From Pachyseris speciosa (Eukaryota > Cnidaria > Anthozoa > Scleractinia > Pachyseridae): a stretch of 64,000 nt of DNA. Below are positions 21,454 to 31,658 of the stretch, in pieces. The translations under genes were made by a program, and so were the position numbers. The stretch spans positions 297,001 to 361,000 of the forward strand of contig JAEMWC010000625.1 in the NCBI GenBank assembly GCA_016490735.1. The letters run 5' to 3'. Position 1 is the first letter of the stretch, and every line of letters begins with the position of its first letter. A model generated the notes under the pieces. That model saw only the letters and a program-made list of their open reading frames with translations, had not been told where the DNA came from and made no database searches.

Positions 21454-21630
21454 TGAATTTTTTTTCAGGCTTCTTTTCGCAATTGCATAAATTGCGTTCA
21501 CAACTGCGAGGATCATTCTTCATTTGATTTCATTTCCGTAGCTCATGTATGATTCATTTCATATATCATTCACACTCATTTCTTTCACGGGATCATATGA
21601 ACCCACAATTGACCTGCTCCCAACGTCAGT

Positions 21631-21704
21631 GGCTTCATAGCCCAGTTGGTTGGAGCGTCGCACCGGTAATCGCGAGGTCACGGGTTCAAACCCCGTTGAA
21701 GTCC
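21631..21704 (+). tRNA. tRNA-Thr-like sequence (pseudo-tRNA), copy 2d
   Basis: Carries the CCCAGTTGG A-box variant shared with copy 2b and the GGTTCAAACCC B box. Confidence 0.35.
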
Positions 21705-22129
21705 TGAATTTTTTTCAGGCTTCTTTTCGCAATTGCATAAATTGCGTTCACAACTGCGAGGATCATTCTTCATTTGATTTCATTTCCGCAGTTCATATAT
21801 GATTCATTTCATATATCATTTACAACCTGGAGTATAGAGACCAAGTTCTTGGTGACAGGGGCTTTTGAATTGAAGAAGAATTAGCCTCCACGGGAGCAAC
21901 ACTTGCTATTCCCAGTTTTACAAAAAGAGTCAAACAATTAAGCATGAAAAATGTAGAGGAGTTTAGAAGACTAGCAAGGGTGCAGATTCATGTCGGAAGA
22001 ATGATGGAACGTCTCAAGAATTTTAAAATACTTGCCGGAATATTACCACTTTCCCTTGTTCCTCATATTGACAACATAGTAATGATCTCTGCTGCTGTTT
22101 CAAATTTACAACCTTGTTTAATAAAATAA

Positions 22130-22533
22130 ATGTACATGTATTCTGATGCCTGTTACATCAATACATTATAACTTTTATTAACAGAATGGATTGTATACAT
22201 AAGGATTGCATCACAGACTAAATGTTTCAAAATGCACTGTATGTAACTTGTGGTTTTACTTGATTAAACAGATTGTGTAGGATAAGCGTGTCTGTAGACA
22301 TAAAGTTGCATTGTCACTTAACATTGAGTTGCTTGTTTATTTGCATTTGTGTTATTAATGATAATAAAGTTATTACAATTTGGTGTGAATAAACGTGGTT
22401 ACCAAATTATCAAACACTAATTAACAAGACAGTATTTACTGATAACCATTGCAAGTCTGAATATTAATTGATCACAAAATACTAGTAAGGCTAGGAGGGT
22501 CAATGAAGGAGTATAAGAAGAGTGATCAACTTT
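22130..22533. other. Gene-free AT-rich spacer between convergent transposon genes
   Basis: Holds the 3' region of the transposase (AATAAA-like sequences near 22123 and 22367) and the end of the opposing nuclease gene. Nothing else recognised. Confidence 0.5.
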
Positions 22534-23730
22534 CTAATCCTCATTTTTACAATGTGGACAATACCACTTTCCTTTTAGTTTCCTATGAATGCTGACGCAG
22601 GCATAGTGAAACCACACAATATCACAGGTAGGATTGTCACAAATGATCATTTTTCCATATTCTGGCTGGCTACAGATGCAGTACAACTGCTCCTCATCTT
22701 GCTCACTGTTTCCATCTCCCATCTCTGAAATTTCCAACTTCCTTGTAAGGATCTCTGGAAGAATTGCATTTTCAAAGAAAATGTCCAGTTTGGTAAGGGA
22801 GTGTTCTATAAAATTATTGTTTAAAGGGATTCCCTCCACAATGTGCTAATCTTTGTTGGTGAAGACACAAAAGTCTCCCACTTCCATCCTATTCACATGT
22901 ACCTGTAGTTGTAATTGGGTGTAGTATGCATGTGTCTCTTTCAAATGACTTTTGTCATCTAGTAGACAAAAATCAGGATCACTTTTAGCTGCTTCCATTG
23001 GTAGTACATCTTTATGTTTAAAAGGGCATTTTATTTCAACAACTCTTGGGGGGCAGCATTTGCAAGTAGCAATCCCATCAGCTGATGCTCCCATATATGG
23101 CCTGTCAAGATCTATAACAAAGCCAGACAACCTGCATTCAAAATTCTCATGAGTTAAGTTTTTTTTCTTCTGTATATCTCAGTCGGGCCTTCTCCTCATT
23201 ATCAATACCCCATCGAATCTGCTTAATTTTAGAAAGGTCATAGGCATTGTAACCCATAATTGAGTTCAGTAAGTTCTCAGGAGGCGTACTCTCTTCCTCT
23301 TTAGTACACTGTGTGCTTTGCTTGCTGTGATTCTTCCTTTCCGGTGCTCAAACCATAGGTGGCAGATAGACTGATTCCTGGTAACCTTTTCCAACTTTTT
23401 GCATTGCTCTGGAGTGACTTATTAGCAATTATGAAGGCAAAGCCACGTATCGTGCGGCTGATCGTTAATTCTCTGGGACGGAATTACTTTCCTTTTAATG
23501 AAGCAGTAAGGGATACTGTCTCCAACTGAATGATACCATAATGGTTTAACATGGCCACTGATGACAAACTGATACGCTTCAAGCGACTTGAAGGCCCTTA
23601 GACTCTCCTTAGTGTAAATTCCCGGCGTTTCGATTGAATACGTGTACAGATCCCCAAATGTTAAATCTGGCCAAGAACTGGGATTATTTGTCCATCATTT
23701 CAAATTATATGGGTCGGGAAGGCTACCTGC
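22534..23730 (-). pseudogene. YqaJ-like nuclease with PHD finger (second ISL2EU gene), broken
   Basis: Read from about 23730 down. An N-terminal block includes AYQFVISGHVKPLWYHSV and a C/H-containing DTWLCLHNC (SWIM-like). Then RKGRITASKA, ASADGIATC, VVEIKCPFKH and TQLQLQVHV, which are the conserved blocks of the YqaJ/lambda-exonuclease fold with catalytic Asp, Glu and Lys. The C-terminus (22839-22534) is a PHD finger: CICSQPEY, CDNPTCDIVWFHYACV and WYCPHC. At least four stops or shifts interrupt it. ISL2EU transposons are known to carry a transposase plus a YqaJ protein, so the convergent partner supports the family call. Confidence 0.78.
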
Positions 23731-24006
23731 ACCTTTGTTGTAGTTTAATTTAAAATGATATCGCGATCTTGCAACAGGATCGAGAACGAAGCCGACTTTT
23801 TGCCAACCACTAAAGTGCGAATGTCTAAGAATGACGTCAATGTTTATAAACAAGAAACATCGCTATATGACCCAATCAGAATGCTTGCCCAATAGTCTGG
23901 TTTTTCCGCTGCTTGATCGGAGGGGGGCAATGCCATCGCTCATACGGCTTACTCTTTTTGTTCAATTGGGGTAACACCCTCGTCAAAGTTTGTTCAATTT
24001 AATAAG
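23731..24006. other. Gene-free spacer
   Basis: No frame, repeat or RNA recognised. It may hold the end of the ISL2EU transposon, but I could not find a matching inverted repeat. Confidence 0.4.
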
Positions 24007-24210
24007 ATGGAGTTGTTAAGAAGTGGTGGCAACATTAAATTTATTTGGCCAGGATTGCTTACTTTAGCGGAAAAATTGGCATTTGAAGGGTGGGCAAAAA
24101 CAAATTTGCCAGATGTTGATTATGATTTACATTCAGAAAATGTTTCGGATACAGAAATTGAAACTCCCCAAAAGGGAAATAATAAACATTGTTATTCTTT
24201 TTGGGGTTAG
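24007..24210 (+). CDS. Unknown short ORF, acidic C-terminus
   Basis: 67 residues, MELLRSGGNIKFIWPGLLTL onward. The middle is acidic (LPDVDYDLHSENVSDTEIET). It is convergent with the minus-strand gene at 24214-24905, the two stops lying 3-4 bases apart, which is compact packing typical of a virus-like or transposon genome. No family recognised. Confidence 0.35.
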   Translation: MELLRSGGNIKFIWPGLLTLAEKLAFEGWAKTNLPDVDYDLHSENVSDTEIETPQKGNNKHCYSFWG

Positions 24211-24213
24211 TTT

Positions 24214-24905
24214 TTTCTTAAACTGTTGATTTTTGTTCCGTGTGGCGCGAGAAACATATCAACCAAAGTTCTGATTTTTTCTGCTTTCGCTTTTAAATTG
24301 TCAACGTTACTTTCTTCTGCTGGTGTATTAATAATTTCGTTTAACATCTTCATCCTTTACGTGTTCGCAGCAGCGGTCGCGAAGGGGCAATAGTTCTGGT
24401 TTTGTTGTTTGACGTAATTTTTCGTATTTGTCAACGGGACCCTCTCGACGAGTCCGTACTGCAAACACTTTTGGTTTGCTCTCCGACTCCGACTCTTCAT
24501 CCTTCTTTTTTTTTTTTAATAAAACAACGCTTCCTTTATACATTTCTCAGCTATATTTTTAACCCCCTCAGGTTCGGAACCCGACTCGGACTCAGAATCT
24601 GTTTCATGCTCAGGTAAAATTAAAAACAAGTCATCAATTTCATTTTTAATCTCTTCATCAACTTTTTCATATAACATAATTATTACTTCAGAAAATTGAT
24701 TAGTTCTTTTAACAAGTTCCTTTTTTACTGGTTTTGTTATGTTGCTGTTTTTCATGTTTTTAATAAGCTCTTTTTCTATTTCCTCAAGGTTAAAAAATCT
24801 TGGTTTAAAAGAATACCCATATGTCGCTTCCCGCCGGAAATGTTCTAAAATGTCTTCACAGGGTTTTTTCTGAGAATGGCGCCAGAACTGGCGGTTACCT
24901 TCCAT
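24214..24905 (-). pseudogene. Unknown acidic/Ser-rich coiled protein next to an orphan palindrome
   Basis: Starts MEGNRQFWRHSQKKP at 24905. A helical region (FNLEEIEKELIKNMKNSNIT) is followed by a Glu/Ser repeat HETDSESESGSEPEG and again DEESESESKPK. A run of ten A/T bases near 24510 causes one frameshift and another lies near 24350; the final frame ends HGTKINSLRKN at 24214. The start is about 165 bp inside the palindrome at 25073-25144, an arrangement like the terminal genes of the 31413-59180 element. Function unknown. Confidence 0.45.
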
Positions 24906-25072
24906 AGCTTAACCCATACACCCCGTTCTTCAATTGGACACCCGCTCTCTGCTACGCCCGTTTCCCTTGTGTTCCCGGTTTTACCCGCTTGTTCGCGGTG
25001 TTGCCCTCGTCGCTTCCCCCCGCTTCCCTGTGTTCACGATGTTGCCCTCGTCGCTCCGCTCCTCGGGTGCTG

Positions 25073-25144
25073 AGTAGTAGTAGATGTATTAATTCAATAC
25101 TCACCGGAAGGAGGTGGTATTGAATTAAGACACCTACTACTACT
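25073..25144. repeat. Orphan palindrome with AGTAGTAGTA termini
   Basis: Two 28-nt arms (25073-25100 and 25117-25144) around a 16-nt centre. The arms begin AGTAGTAGTA and end ATAC, exactly the arm length and end bases of the terminal palindromes of the 31413-59180 element, while the inner bases differ. The centre itself starts CACC and ends GGTG. Confidence 0.7.
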
Positions 25145-25864
25145 CTTGAGACATAAGTTAATGGTTCGCGGACGATGAGACAAAAACCCTGAAGAACAAT
25201 GGATTGATAATGCGCGAATTTCAACAATGCTTAAAATAACAAAGCTAAATCACTCAGTTTTTGTCTGACTGATTGTATGTAGTAGATTACGTTTGAGTTA
25301 GTTTTTAAACCCATATACTTATTCTTAAAAGTTCCTCTTGGACGCTTGAGAAGAGTGTGCTAATTGTTTAGCGGTACGCGAGTTTGAATTCAAAGTGAAT
25401 TTTTGCATCAAATGATGCAAATTCCGGCGTGAAAAGGCGCAAATTTTGAAAGCGGTTCAAGAAACAACCCTAAATGGCTCAGTTTTTGTTTATTTTATCG
25501 CAATGGCGATGCATAATTGCGGGAGTGTATATAGATTTAGCCAAGCCTAAAAGCGGAGCTCCACGATTATTATTATTTTTTACTGGTATTGAGCAACACC
25601 GCATAGCTTTCCTTGCGGCAATATTTTATCTTTAGAGCAGTTAACAGGAACCGACTGCGGTTAAAAAACCTCAAAACATTACAAGAAAACAATACATTCG
25701 ACGCGTGTGTTTGTTCGAAAACAAGTTTAGCAATCAAAGAACGGTCAAATATTTTCATCCAACATCGTTGGACAAGGATGTTTGAAGGTTTAGCCACCTC
25801 TCTCAATAGTGCATTAAATGGCTTTCACAACATTGCTGCTAAACAATAAACCATTTAAAGCTTA
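25145..25864. other. Gene-poor stretch
   Basis: Short open frames overlap on both strands at 25573-25849 without a recognisable domain; I cannot call either a gene. Otherwise AT-rich unique-looking sequence. Confidence 0.35.
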
Positions 25865-26060
25865 TTAGTATATACCACACAAATGAATAGTGCTTTTCGC
25901 GCCCTCTGATTGGTTAACTTGGAGGTGATTAGCAAGTACTATTCACCTCCGGGCAGCCGGCGCGCGAGATTTTACAATTTCCGACCGCTTTTCGGTATAT
26001 TGTCACACATAAATTAATGTTTTGGTCTGCTAGTTATTCAACTTGTGTGGTATATACTAA
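25865..26060. mobile_element. MITE with TTAGTATATACCACACAA inverted termini
   Basis: 196 bp with 18-bp perfect inverted ends (25865-25882, 26043-26060). No coding capacity. A second hairpin, ACAATTATTTACCTC paired with GGTGAATAATTGT (about 26062-26120), follows directly, with two more ATTCACCTC/GGTGAATA pairs inside. Probably a non-autonomous DNA transposon; superfamily not determined. Confidence 0.65.
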
Positions 26061-26122
26061 AACAATTATTTACCTCAGTGTCGGTGAAACTATTCACCTC
26101 CACTTCGGTGAATAATTGTTAA

Positions 26123-28030
26123 ATATTGCGTCTAGTTCTTCACTTAATTCATTTTCGAGAGAATTACACAGGTTATTCTTTTATTAAAACATCATCTGTT
26201 ATTCCCAACATGCGGAAAAGGCTACTGCATTGCTTTCGTTGCCCCTCCTTTTCATTATTATACAACATCGAAACTGGACATTTTTTCCATTGAAAAATAA
26301 TACACACAATATGCAAAACCTTCAAATACAGCAAATACATATATGTATCTCTCGTTCTTTAAGCGTCACAAACACCGAATACACGCCCGCCACAACCTCT
26401 TTTCCATACATTCGTTCAATAGGCTCACTTTTATTCTTATTTGACTGTGGGACTGCGGGAGCACTAGTTTCATTGCCCTGCCTTTTCATTCCTCTCCTAC
26501 TTCGGGAGTGTGGGACTGCGGGAACACTAGTTCCATTGCCATGCCCTTTCATTATGCTCCAACTTCGGGAGTGCGGGAGCAGTCGAATTTATAATGCACA
26601 GAGGTGGTGGGTATTATAAAGTTGCTCAAAATCTCCTGTTGAAAGCAAAATTTCCTAATGACAGAAAACGTTCATCTCATGACTGAGCATTTACCTTCCA
26701 TTCTGCCTCTCACGCCTACAGCAAGTCGAGCATCAGCCATTTCATTCGAACCACTTTTGAAAGCCTCTGCGTTCCTCTTTGGCGTCCGAATTGCATTCTG
26801 GGAAACTGTGATGCCACAGATGGAAGTTCCGCCATCTAAAATTTCTAGATTTTTTATAAGTGTCGGGCCACTCAGACCTACTAGCGAAATATTGTAAACG
26901 TCGTGTTCTTTGCAAGTCAAATCTCGCCAAAATTGCCTTGCTAGGTCCAAGAATCCACCGCAGAACGGCGAGAGAAACATCTTCAAGTTCTGAGCCGCCA
27001 TGTTTTGGCACGAATACTTTTGGCGTCCCAGTCGGCATGAAATTATCCCTCAACCCTGGTTTCGTTAAGAGATTTGCCGCTACTCTCCATTTCAGCTTAA
27101 TGATGCCAGACTGGGAGCTTCTGCAGTGGAAAATGGCTCGAAAACACACTTATAAACCGAGTACTTACCGACTAAAAGTTGCTACGCTCGCGAGCAAAAA
27201 TTGGTGACGTCACAATACAATTTGAGTCCTCAGTATTATAGAGCAGCAGACCTCTCAAGGGAGCCCTTCATGTAGGGCAGCTAAATCCAGTTTAATTACC
27301 TGCATTGAGAAAATTGCCTCAAGATCTCAAAGAATTTGCCAGTTAAAGGGTTAACTGAGAGGGGGTTACATGGTAAACAGATGAGCGATTTCATTGACTT
27401 GGCCGGGGTGACTACGGAAGTCCACTGAACTGGGAGCTTCTGCAGTGGAAAATAACAAAACTGCTGTTTGGTACGTTTTTAATTTAGCCTGTGTTTTAAA
27501 CTAAAATATTGGCACATTCGCCCAGTTTTCTGCTGTACTGATCACGCTACTGCTGCTTTAAATCGTCGCTTCGTGGGAGCCCTTCTATGCGTAAACATTT
27601 CATCAACGCCTGATCAAACCGTGACAACGCCCTGATCAAACCGTGACTCTTTTGATTAAAAAAAAACACTAAAGAACTGCGGAAGAACTGCGTGTCTTTT
27701 GATTAAAAAAAAACACTAAAGAACTGCGGCATTCTATCAATAAATAAAATACGACAAAGTAAATTCCCAATAAATAACATCGAATCTATTTTATCGTAGG
27801 ACTTCCAGGAATTGGTTGAAATATTCCGAGAAACGTATCTGCGTTATCGCCGGCTGCAGTTCCAATCTTGTCATCTTACCTCGCTTTCAAACTCTTCGCT
27901 TTCGGAAAAACGTGGCTTGGGAAACGAAACTGGATTTCTCCGCCATAAATTCTTCACGTCACATCCCGTAGTCACGTCGTTTGGGTATTCCCTTTTAATT
28001 TCAGCGCTTAAAATCATCTCTGAATAAATG
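26123..28030. other. Gene-poor stretch with short duplications
   Basis: 26440-26590 holds about two copies of a ~70-bp unit around GGGACTGCGGGA-CACTAGTT. 27638-27720 holds a ~40-bp direct duplication containing GATTAAAAAAAAACAC. The phrase TGGGAGCTTCTGCAGTGGAAAA occurs near 27110 and 27430. Frames at 26672-27149 exist on both strands without recognisable domains. No gene supported. Confidence 0.4.
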
Positions 28031-28104
28031 GACTATGAGTGGTACTAGGGGCCTCGATTTTTGAGGGCCGCCACGAGATCGAGGCAAAATAAGAAATTTA
28101 CATC

Positions 28105-28470
28105 AAAAAATTACAGATTATGCAAGGGCCGCTATGCGGCCTGAGGTATAATATGAATTGTACGAGAACAAAGAGGCAAAATATAACAATGTAACACCAC
28201 TTTATTTCACTCCAAAACAGCGAACATTAGAAGAAAAACCAAATAACAAACACGGGGTTCCTAGGTCCCATAGTCCCGGCTGGCACATGACCAATTCATC
28301 GTTTTCCGCGCCTGAAAAGCAAAGAGAAGAACAATGTTATAACTAAGACTTGAGCTTCATGAGTCTGTAAGGGGTAAAGGCAGGGTCAGCACATTGTTAT
28401 ATCTCGCCTCTTTTATCTTCGTACAATTAATATTATACCTCAGGCCGCTATCCTTGCATAATCTGTAATT
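28105..28470. repeat. Inverted repeat pair at the end of a DIRS-like element
   Basis: About 68 bp at 28105-28172 matches the reverse complement of about 28403-28470 (shared blocks AGATTATGCAAGG and CCTCAGGCCGC). It adjoins the 3' end of the tyrosine-recombinase gene, where DIRS elements carry their terminal and internal complementary repeats. Confidence 0.5.
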
Positions 28471-29358
28471 ATACTTCAGAATGGTCGTCTCGAGAACTCA
28501 TGAAACTCCACCAACAGAAGCCAAAACCCCGAGACCACAACCCAACGTGCAACATTGGGATTGAACACTGGTCTGTAGTAAAATCGTACAAACCTTGAGT
28601 TCTGACACCAGTCAGCAAGCTTAAGAATGTCTTAAGGGAAACCCCTGCATTCATAGCCACTGAAGAGGCAGAACCTCTAATCGAATGTGCCTTAAATATA
28701 CTAGTATTCACCCCCAGCAGAGGACACGAAGGCTACAACCCATCTACTTAGGGTTTCTGAGGAAATAGTTTTATTGGGACGAATATAAGAAAGCAATAGT
28801 TTGTTTGGTTTGGAATTGTCTGGGAAAGGACGAAAGTCCTTTTGAAATCGAGATTTCTTAGTTAACGCTGGGAGGTCAAAGACAACCCCTTTAGGGACAA
28901 AACGTCTCAAAGGTCATAAGCCACAATTTCCGAGACTCTTTCCATAGAAGTAAGACCTAGCAATACCCCCAATTTCTGAGATAGAACTTTCAGTGACAGA
29001 AGGCTGTTAGGCCCTAAAGAGTCTATATAAGCCAGCACTTTCTGTAGATCCCCAGTTCCAGAATAACGTGGCCGTGGAGGTCTGGAATTGAAAATGCCTT
29101 CAACAGTTGGGTGACAAATGGGTGTTCTCCCACTCTAAGGGTGTCAATTTTAGGGTGTGTCATAGAGATAGTCAAGCGATACACATTGAGGGTTCTGTAA
29201 GCTTTCCCCAATTGAAACTGAAAAGCTAGAAACGCTAAAATGGCGGAGATATCTCCTTGAACTGGATTAATTTCCCTTTCTGAATACCAGCCAGCCGATT
29301 TCCTCAAAGCTAAGGCATAAGTCTCTGAAGTGCCTTTCCTCCATGCTGCGAGGAGCAA
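28469..29358 (-). pseudogene. DIRS-like tyrosine recombinase, broken
   Basis: Read right to left. The N-terminal core-binding domain is at 29358-29060 (MLLAAWRKGTSETYALALRK, YRTLNVYRLTISMTHPKID). The catalytic part (29000-28500) includes RRFVPKGVVFDLPALTKKSR and the HSIRGSASSVAMNAGVSL block with the His-x-x-Arg pair, followed in another frame by the YYRP region around the catalytic Tyr. At least three frameshifts. DIRS retrotransposons use this enzyme instead of an rve integrase, leaving no target duplication. Confidence 0.75.
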
Positions 29359-29512
29359 ATTTAGAGTTCATTTTTAAACTCCTCCCTCAGTATAGGATTG
29401 GCTGATAGAAGCCAACCAGCTACCTGGAGGTTGGTGGGTGGATGAAGGTGCCCCTGCATGGATAGAAGGCCTAGAAACTTCGGAATTAACAAGGACTTGG
29501 CTACACACAGGT

Positions 29513-29893
29513 CTAAAAATAGTGATACCATGGTTGTGTTTGCCAGACAGGGGCTATCAGGACTAGAGCTGATACCTCCTCAACAAGAACTTCTTTGAGA
29601 CAGCGCTCCACTAAAGCAAACGGAGAAAAGGCATAGCACGGTACCCTGCTCCAGCCCAGAGAAAACGCATCGAATGCCACTGCTTCTAAGTCTGGTCTCC
29701 AGCTGAAAAATCTTGATAGTTGAGCAGAGAGACGGGAAGCAAAGAGATCTAAGTCGAGAATTCCCCAAGCTTGATTTATGAGATTGAAAACAACCTGACA
29801 TAGTTGCCAGTCGTTGCGATCGAAAAGAGTTCTAGATTCTTGGTCTACTTTGACATTCAACACCCGAGGAATGTGTTGAGCTTCCAACACCAA
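29513..29893 (-). pseudogene. DIRS-like RNase H/C-terminal pol fragment
   Basis: Contains ESRTLFDRNDWQLC, GILDLDLFASRLSAQL and FSWRPDLEAVAFDAFSLGW, a region I associate with DIRS pol C-termini just downstream of RNase H. It is in the same orientation as the recombinase at 28469-29358. The reverse transcriptase is missing: homology stops near 29945 at a poly-C run next to the satellite, so the element is 5'-truncated. Confidence 0.68.
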
Positions 29894-29989
29894 TCTGTGG
29901 TTGAGAGACCATTGCCAAAGGTCTATGGCTAAATGACCGACAGAAGGGGACCTGCCACCCCCCCCCCCCCAACCACTATTTTAAAATTA

Positions 29990-31412
29990 TAACAGCATAT
30001 TGAAAGTAAATGACTTAATAGCTGTGATAAGTACTACTTGCGCGCATGTTGTGGAGCGCGTCCCATCAATTCATGGTTTCCGAGATTTTGACTGTCGGTC
30101 ATAATCTCACTCTTTGAGAACTCTTAAGAGGATGTTGAAAGTAGGTGGTGTTTACTAGCTCTGATGAATACTACTTGTGCGCACGGTGTGGAGCGCATCC
30201 CATCACTTCCTGGTTTCCGAGATTTTGAATCTCGGTAAAAATCTCACTCTTTGAAAACTTGTAAGAGGATGTTGAAAGTAGGTGACGTTTACTAGCTGCG
30301 ATGAGTACTACTTGCACGCACGGTGTGGAGCGTGTCCCATTAATTCCTAATTTCCGAGATTTTGACTCTCGGTCACAATCTCACTCTCTGAAAACTTGTA
30401 AAAAAAATTGAAACCAGCTGCTTTTTCCTAGCTGTGATGAGTACTACTTGTGCGCACGGTGTGGATCGCGTCCAATCAATTCCGAGATTTTGACTCTCGG
30501 TCATGACCTCACCCTTTGAAAACTTGTAAGAGCATGTTGAAAGTAGGTGGTTTTTACTAGCTGTGATGAGTACTACTTGTGCGCATGGTGTAGGGCGCTT
30601 TCTTCTGATTTCCGAGATTTTGACTGTCGGTCAAGATCTCACTCTTCGAAAACTTCTAAAAGCATGTGTAAATTAGGTGCTTTTTACTAGCTGTGATGGG
30701 TACTACTTGTGTGCACGGTGTGGAGCGCTTCCCATTATTTCCTGATTTCCGAGATTTTCACTCTGGGAGATAATCTCACTCTTTGAAAACTTGTTAGAGC
30801 ATGTTGAAAGTAGGTGGTTTTTACTAGCTGTGATGAGTACTTATTGTGCGCACGGTGTGGAGCACGTGCCATCACTTCCTGATTTCCGACATTTTGACTC
30901 TCGGTCATAATCTCAATATTGAAAAGAGTTAAGAGCATGTTGAAAGTAGGTGGTGTTTACCAGCTGTGATGAGTAAAATTTGTTCGCACAGTGTGGAGTG
31001 CGTTCCATCAATTCCTGATTTCAGAGATTTTCACTGTCGATCATAATCTCACCGTATGAAAACTTGTAGGAGCATGTTAAAGGTAGGTGGTTTTTCTAGC
31101 TGTGATGAGTACTTCTTGCGCCCACGGTGTGGAGCTCGTCCCACCAATTCCTGATTGCCGAGATTTTGACTCACGGTCATAAACTACCTCTTTGAAAAGT
31201 TGTAAGGGCAAGCTGAAAGTAGGTGGCTCTTACTAGCTGTGATGAGTACTACTTGTGCGCACGGAATAGATCTCTTCCCATCAATTCATGATTTCCGACA
31301 TTTTGACTCTCGGTCACAATCTCACTCTTTGAAAACTTGTCAGAGCATGTTAAAAGTAGGTGATTTTTACTAGCAGTGATGAGTACTACTTGTGCGCACG
31401 GTGTGGAGCGCG
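29990..31412 (+). repeat. ~137-bp satellite array, left block
   Basis: About ten tandem units with landmarks ATGTTGAAAGTAGG, CTAGCTGTGATGAGTACT, GTGTGGAGCGCG and CCGAGATTTTGACT. Landmark spacing is 134-138 bp. Units differ by several to 15 percent by eye. The array stops exactly at the left end of the Polinton-like element and resumes at its right end. Confidence 0.92.
31408..31412. repeat. Left target-site duplication GCGCG of the Polinton-like element
   Basis: GCGCG precedes the left palindrome; GCGCG also follows the right one (59181-59185). Uninterrupted satellite units elsewhere read GGAGCGCGTCCC, with one GCGCG, which proves the duplication. Confidence 0.88.
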
Positions 31413-31658
31413 AGTAGTAGTATCGGCGTCAAACAAATACCGTATTTTTGCGACACACCCTCCTCGCTTCGCTCGTCGGGTTTTGTCGCAAAAAAACGTG
31501 TATTCGTTTTACGCCGATACCACTACTGAAGTAAAGAAAAACACAAACCAAGGAAAGTGCGTCGGCCTATTAGAGAAAGGGGGGTAAGGGGCAAGAGTGA
31601 TGGCGGTTCAAGTGGAAAACCTTCGTTCAGCAGCAAATAAGTTTTTTGCCGGCGCAAA
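31413..31658 (+). repeat. Left terminal inverted repeat, including a 115-bp palindrome
   Basis: Matches the reverse complement of about 58939-59180. The outer 31413-31527 is a palindrome with 28-nt arms (31413-31440, 31500-31527) and further pairing TTTTGCGACA/TGTCGCAAAA inside, leaving a GC-rich centre around CCTCGCTTCGCTCG. The inner part contains a TATTAGAGAAA motif and the first ~20 codons of the terminal gene. Confidence 0.88.
31568..31578 (+). promoter_or_regulatory. TATTAGAGAAA motif, putative promoter element, site 1
   Basis: Ends 22 bases before ATG 31600 of the first gene. The same 11-mer is placed before other genes at 32167 (AATTAGAGAAA), 32378, 33388 and, inverted, 59017-59027. 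Confidence 0.55.

Larger units (their letters stand above)
20815..21821. mobile_element. tRNA-like inverted repeat array 2, inside the transposase gene
   Basis: 1007 bp with two tRNA-like units on minus (20891-20964, 21143-21216) followed by two on plus (21380-21453, 21631-21704): a symmetrical two-plus-two inverted array. The target duplication is a perfect 15-mer, ACAACCTGGAGTATA, at 20800-20814 and 21822-21836. The outer ends match those of arrays 1 and 3: the left end starts AATGAAGAATGATCC and the right end finishes TTTCATATATCATT. Confidence 0.82.
19475..22129 (+). pseudogene. ISL2EU-type DDE_4 transposase, fragmented and split by a tRNA-like array
   Basis: Exon-like piece 19475-19722 encodes the end of a THAP-like head (DEANDPDCIPNLAMGYGD) and basic residues, ending at a possible GT donor. 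A second piece from about 20011, after a pyrimidine tract and TTTAG, is a coiled coil (LIQKYQALKEEKESLNGEV). A frameshift in an oligo-T run near 20300 leads to the helix-turn-helix LAYRFNICASAVSKLL. The DDE region continues, broken, to 20814 and resumes at 21822 with a GDRGF-type second Asp block, then RVQIHVGRMMERLKNF (family Glu region, where Gly replaces Glu in this copy) to a stop at 22127. Confidence 0.75.

Noticed and set aside
26672..27149. Possible host gene on the minus strand
   Set aside because: Two overlapping frames on both strands, no domain, no splice-supported extension.
27638..27720. Short direct duplication with A9 tract as a transposon footprint
   Set aside because: Simple ~40-bp tandem duplication; no inverted ends or coding content.
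29990..31412. CRISPR-like regular repeat
   Set aside because: Units are contiguous diverged satellite copies without unique spacers, in a eukaryotic setting.
31408..31413. 6-bp target duplication for the large element, as in Polintons
   Set aside because: Only GCGCG (5 bp) is repeated; the sixth base differs on either side if the palindrome ends are taken as the boundary.
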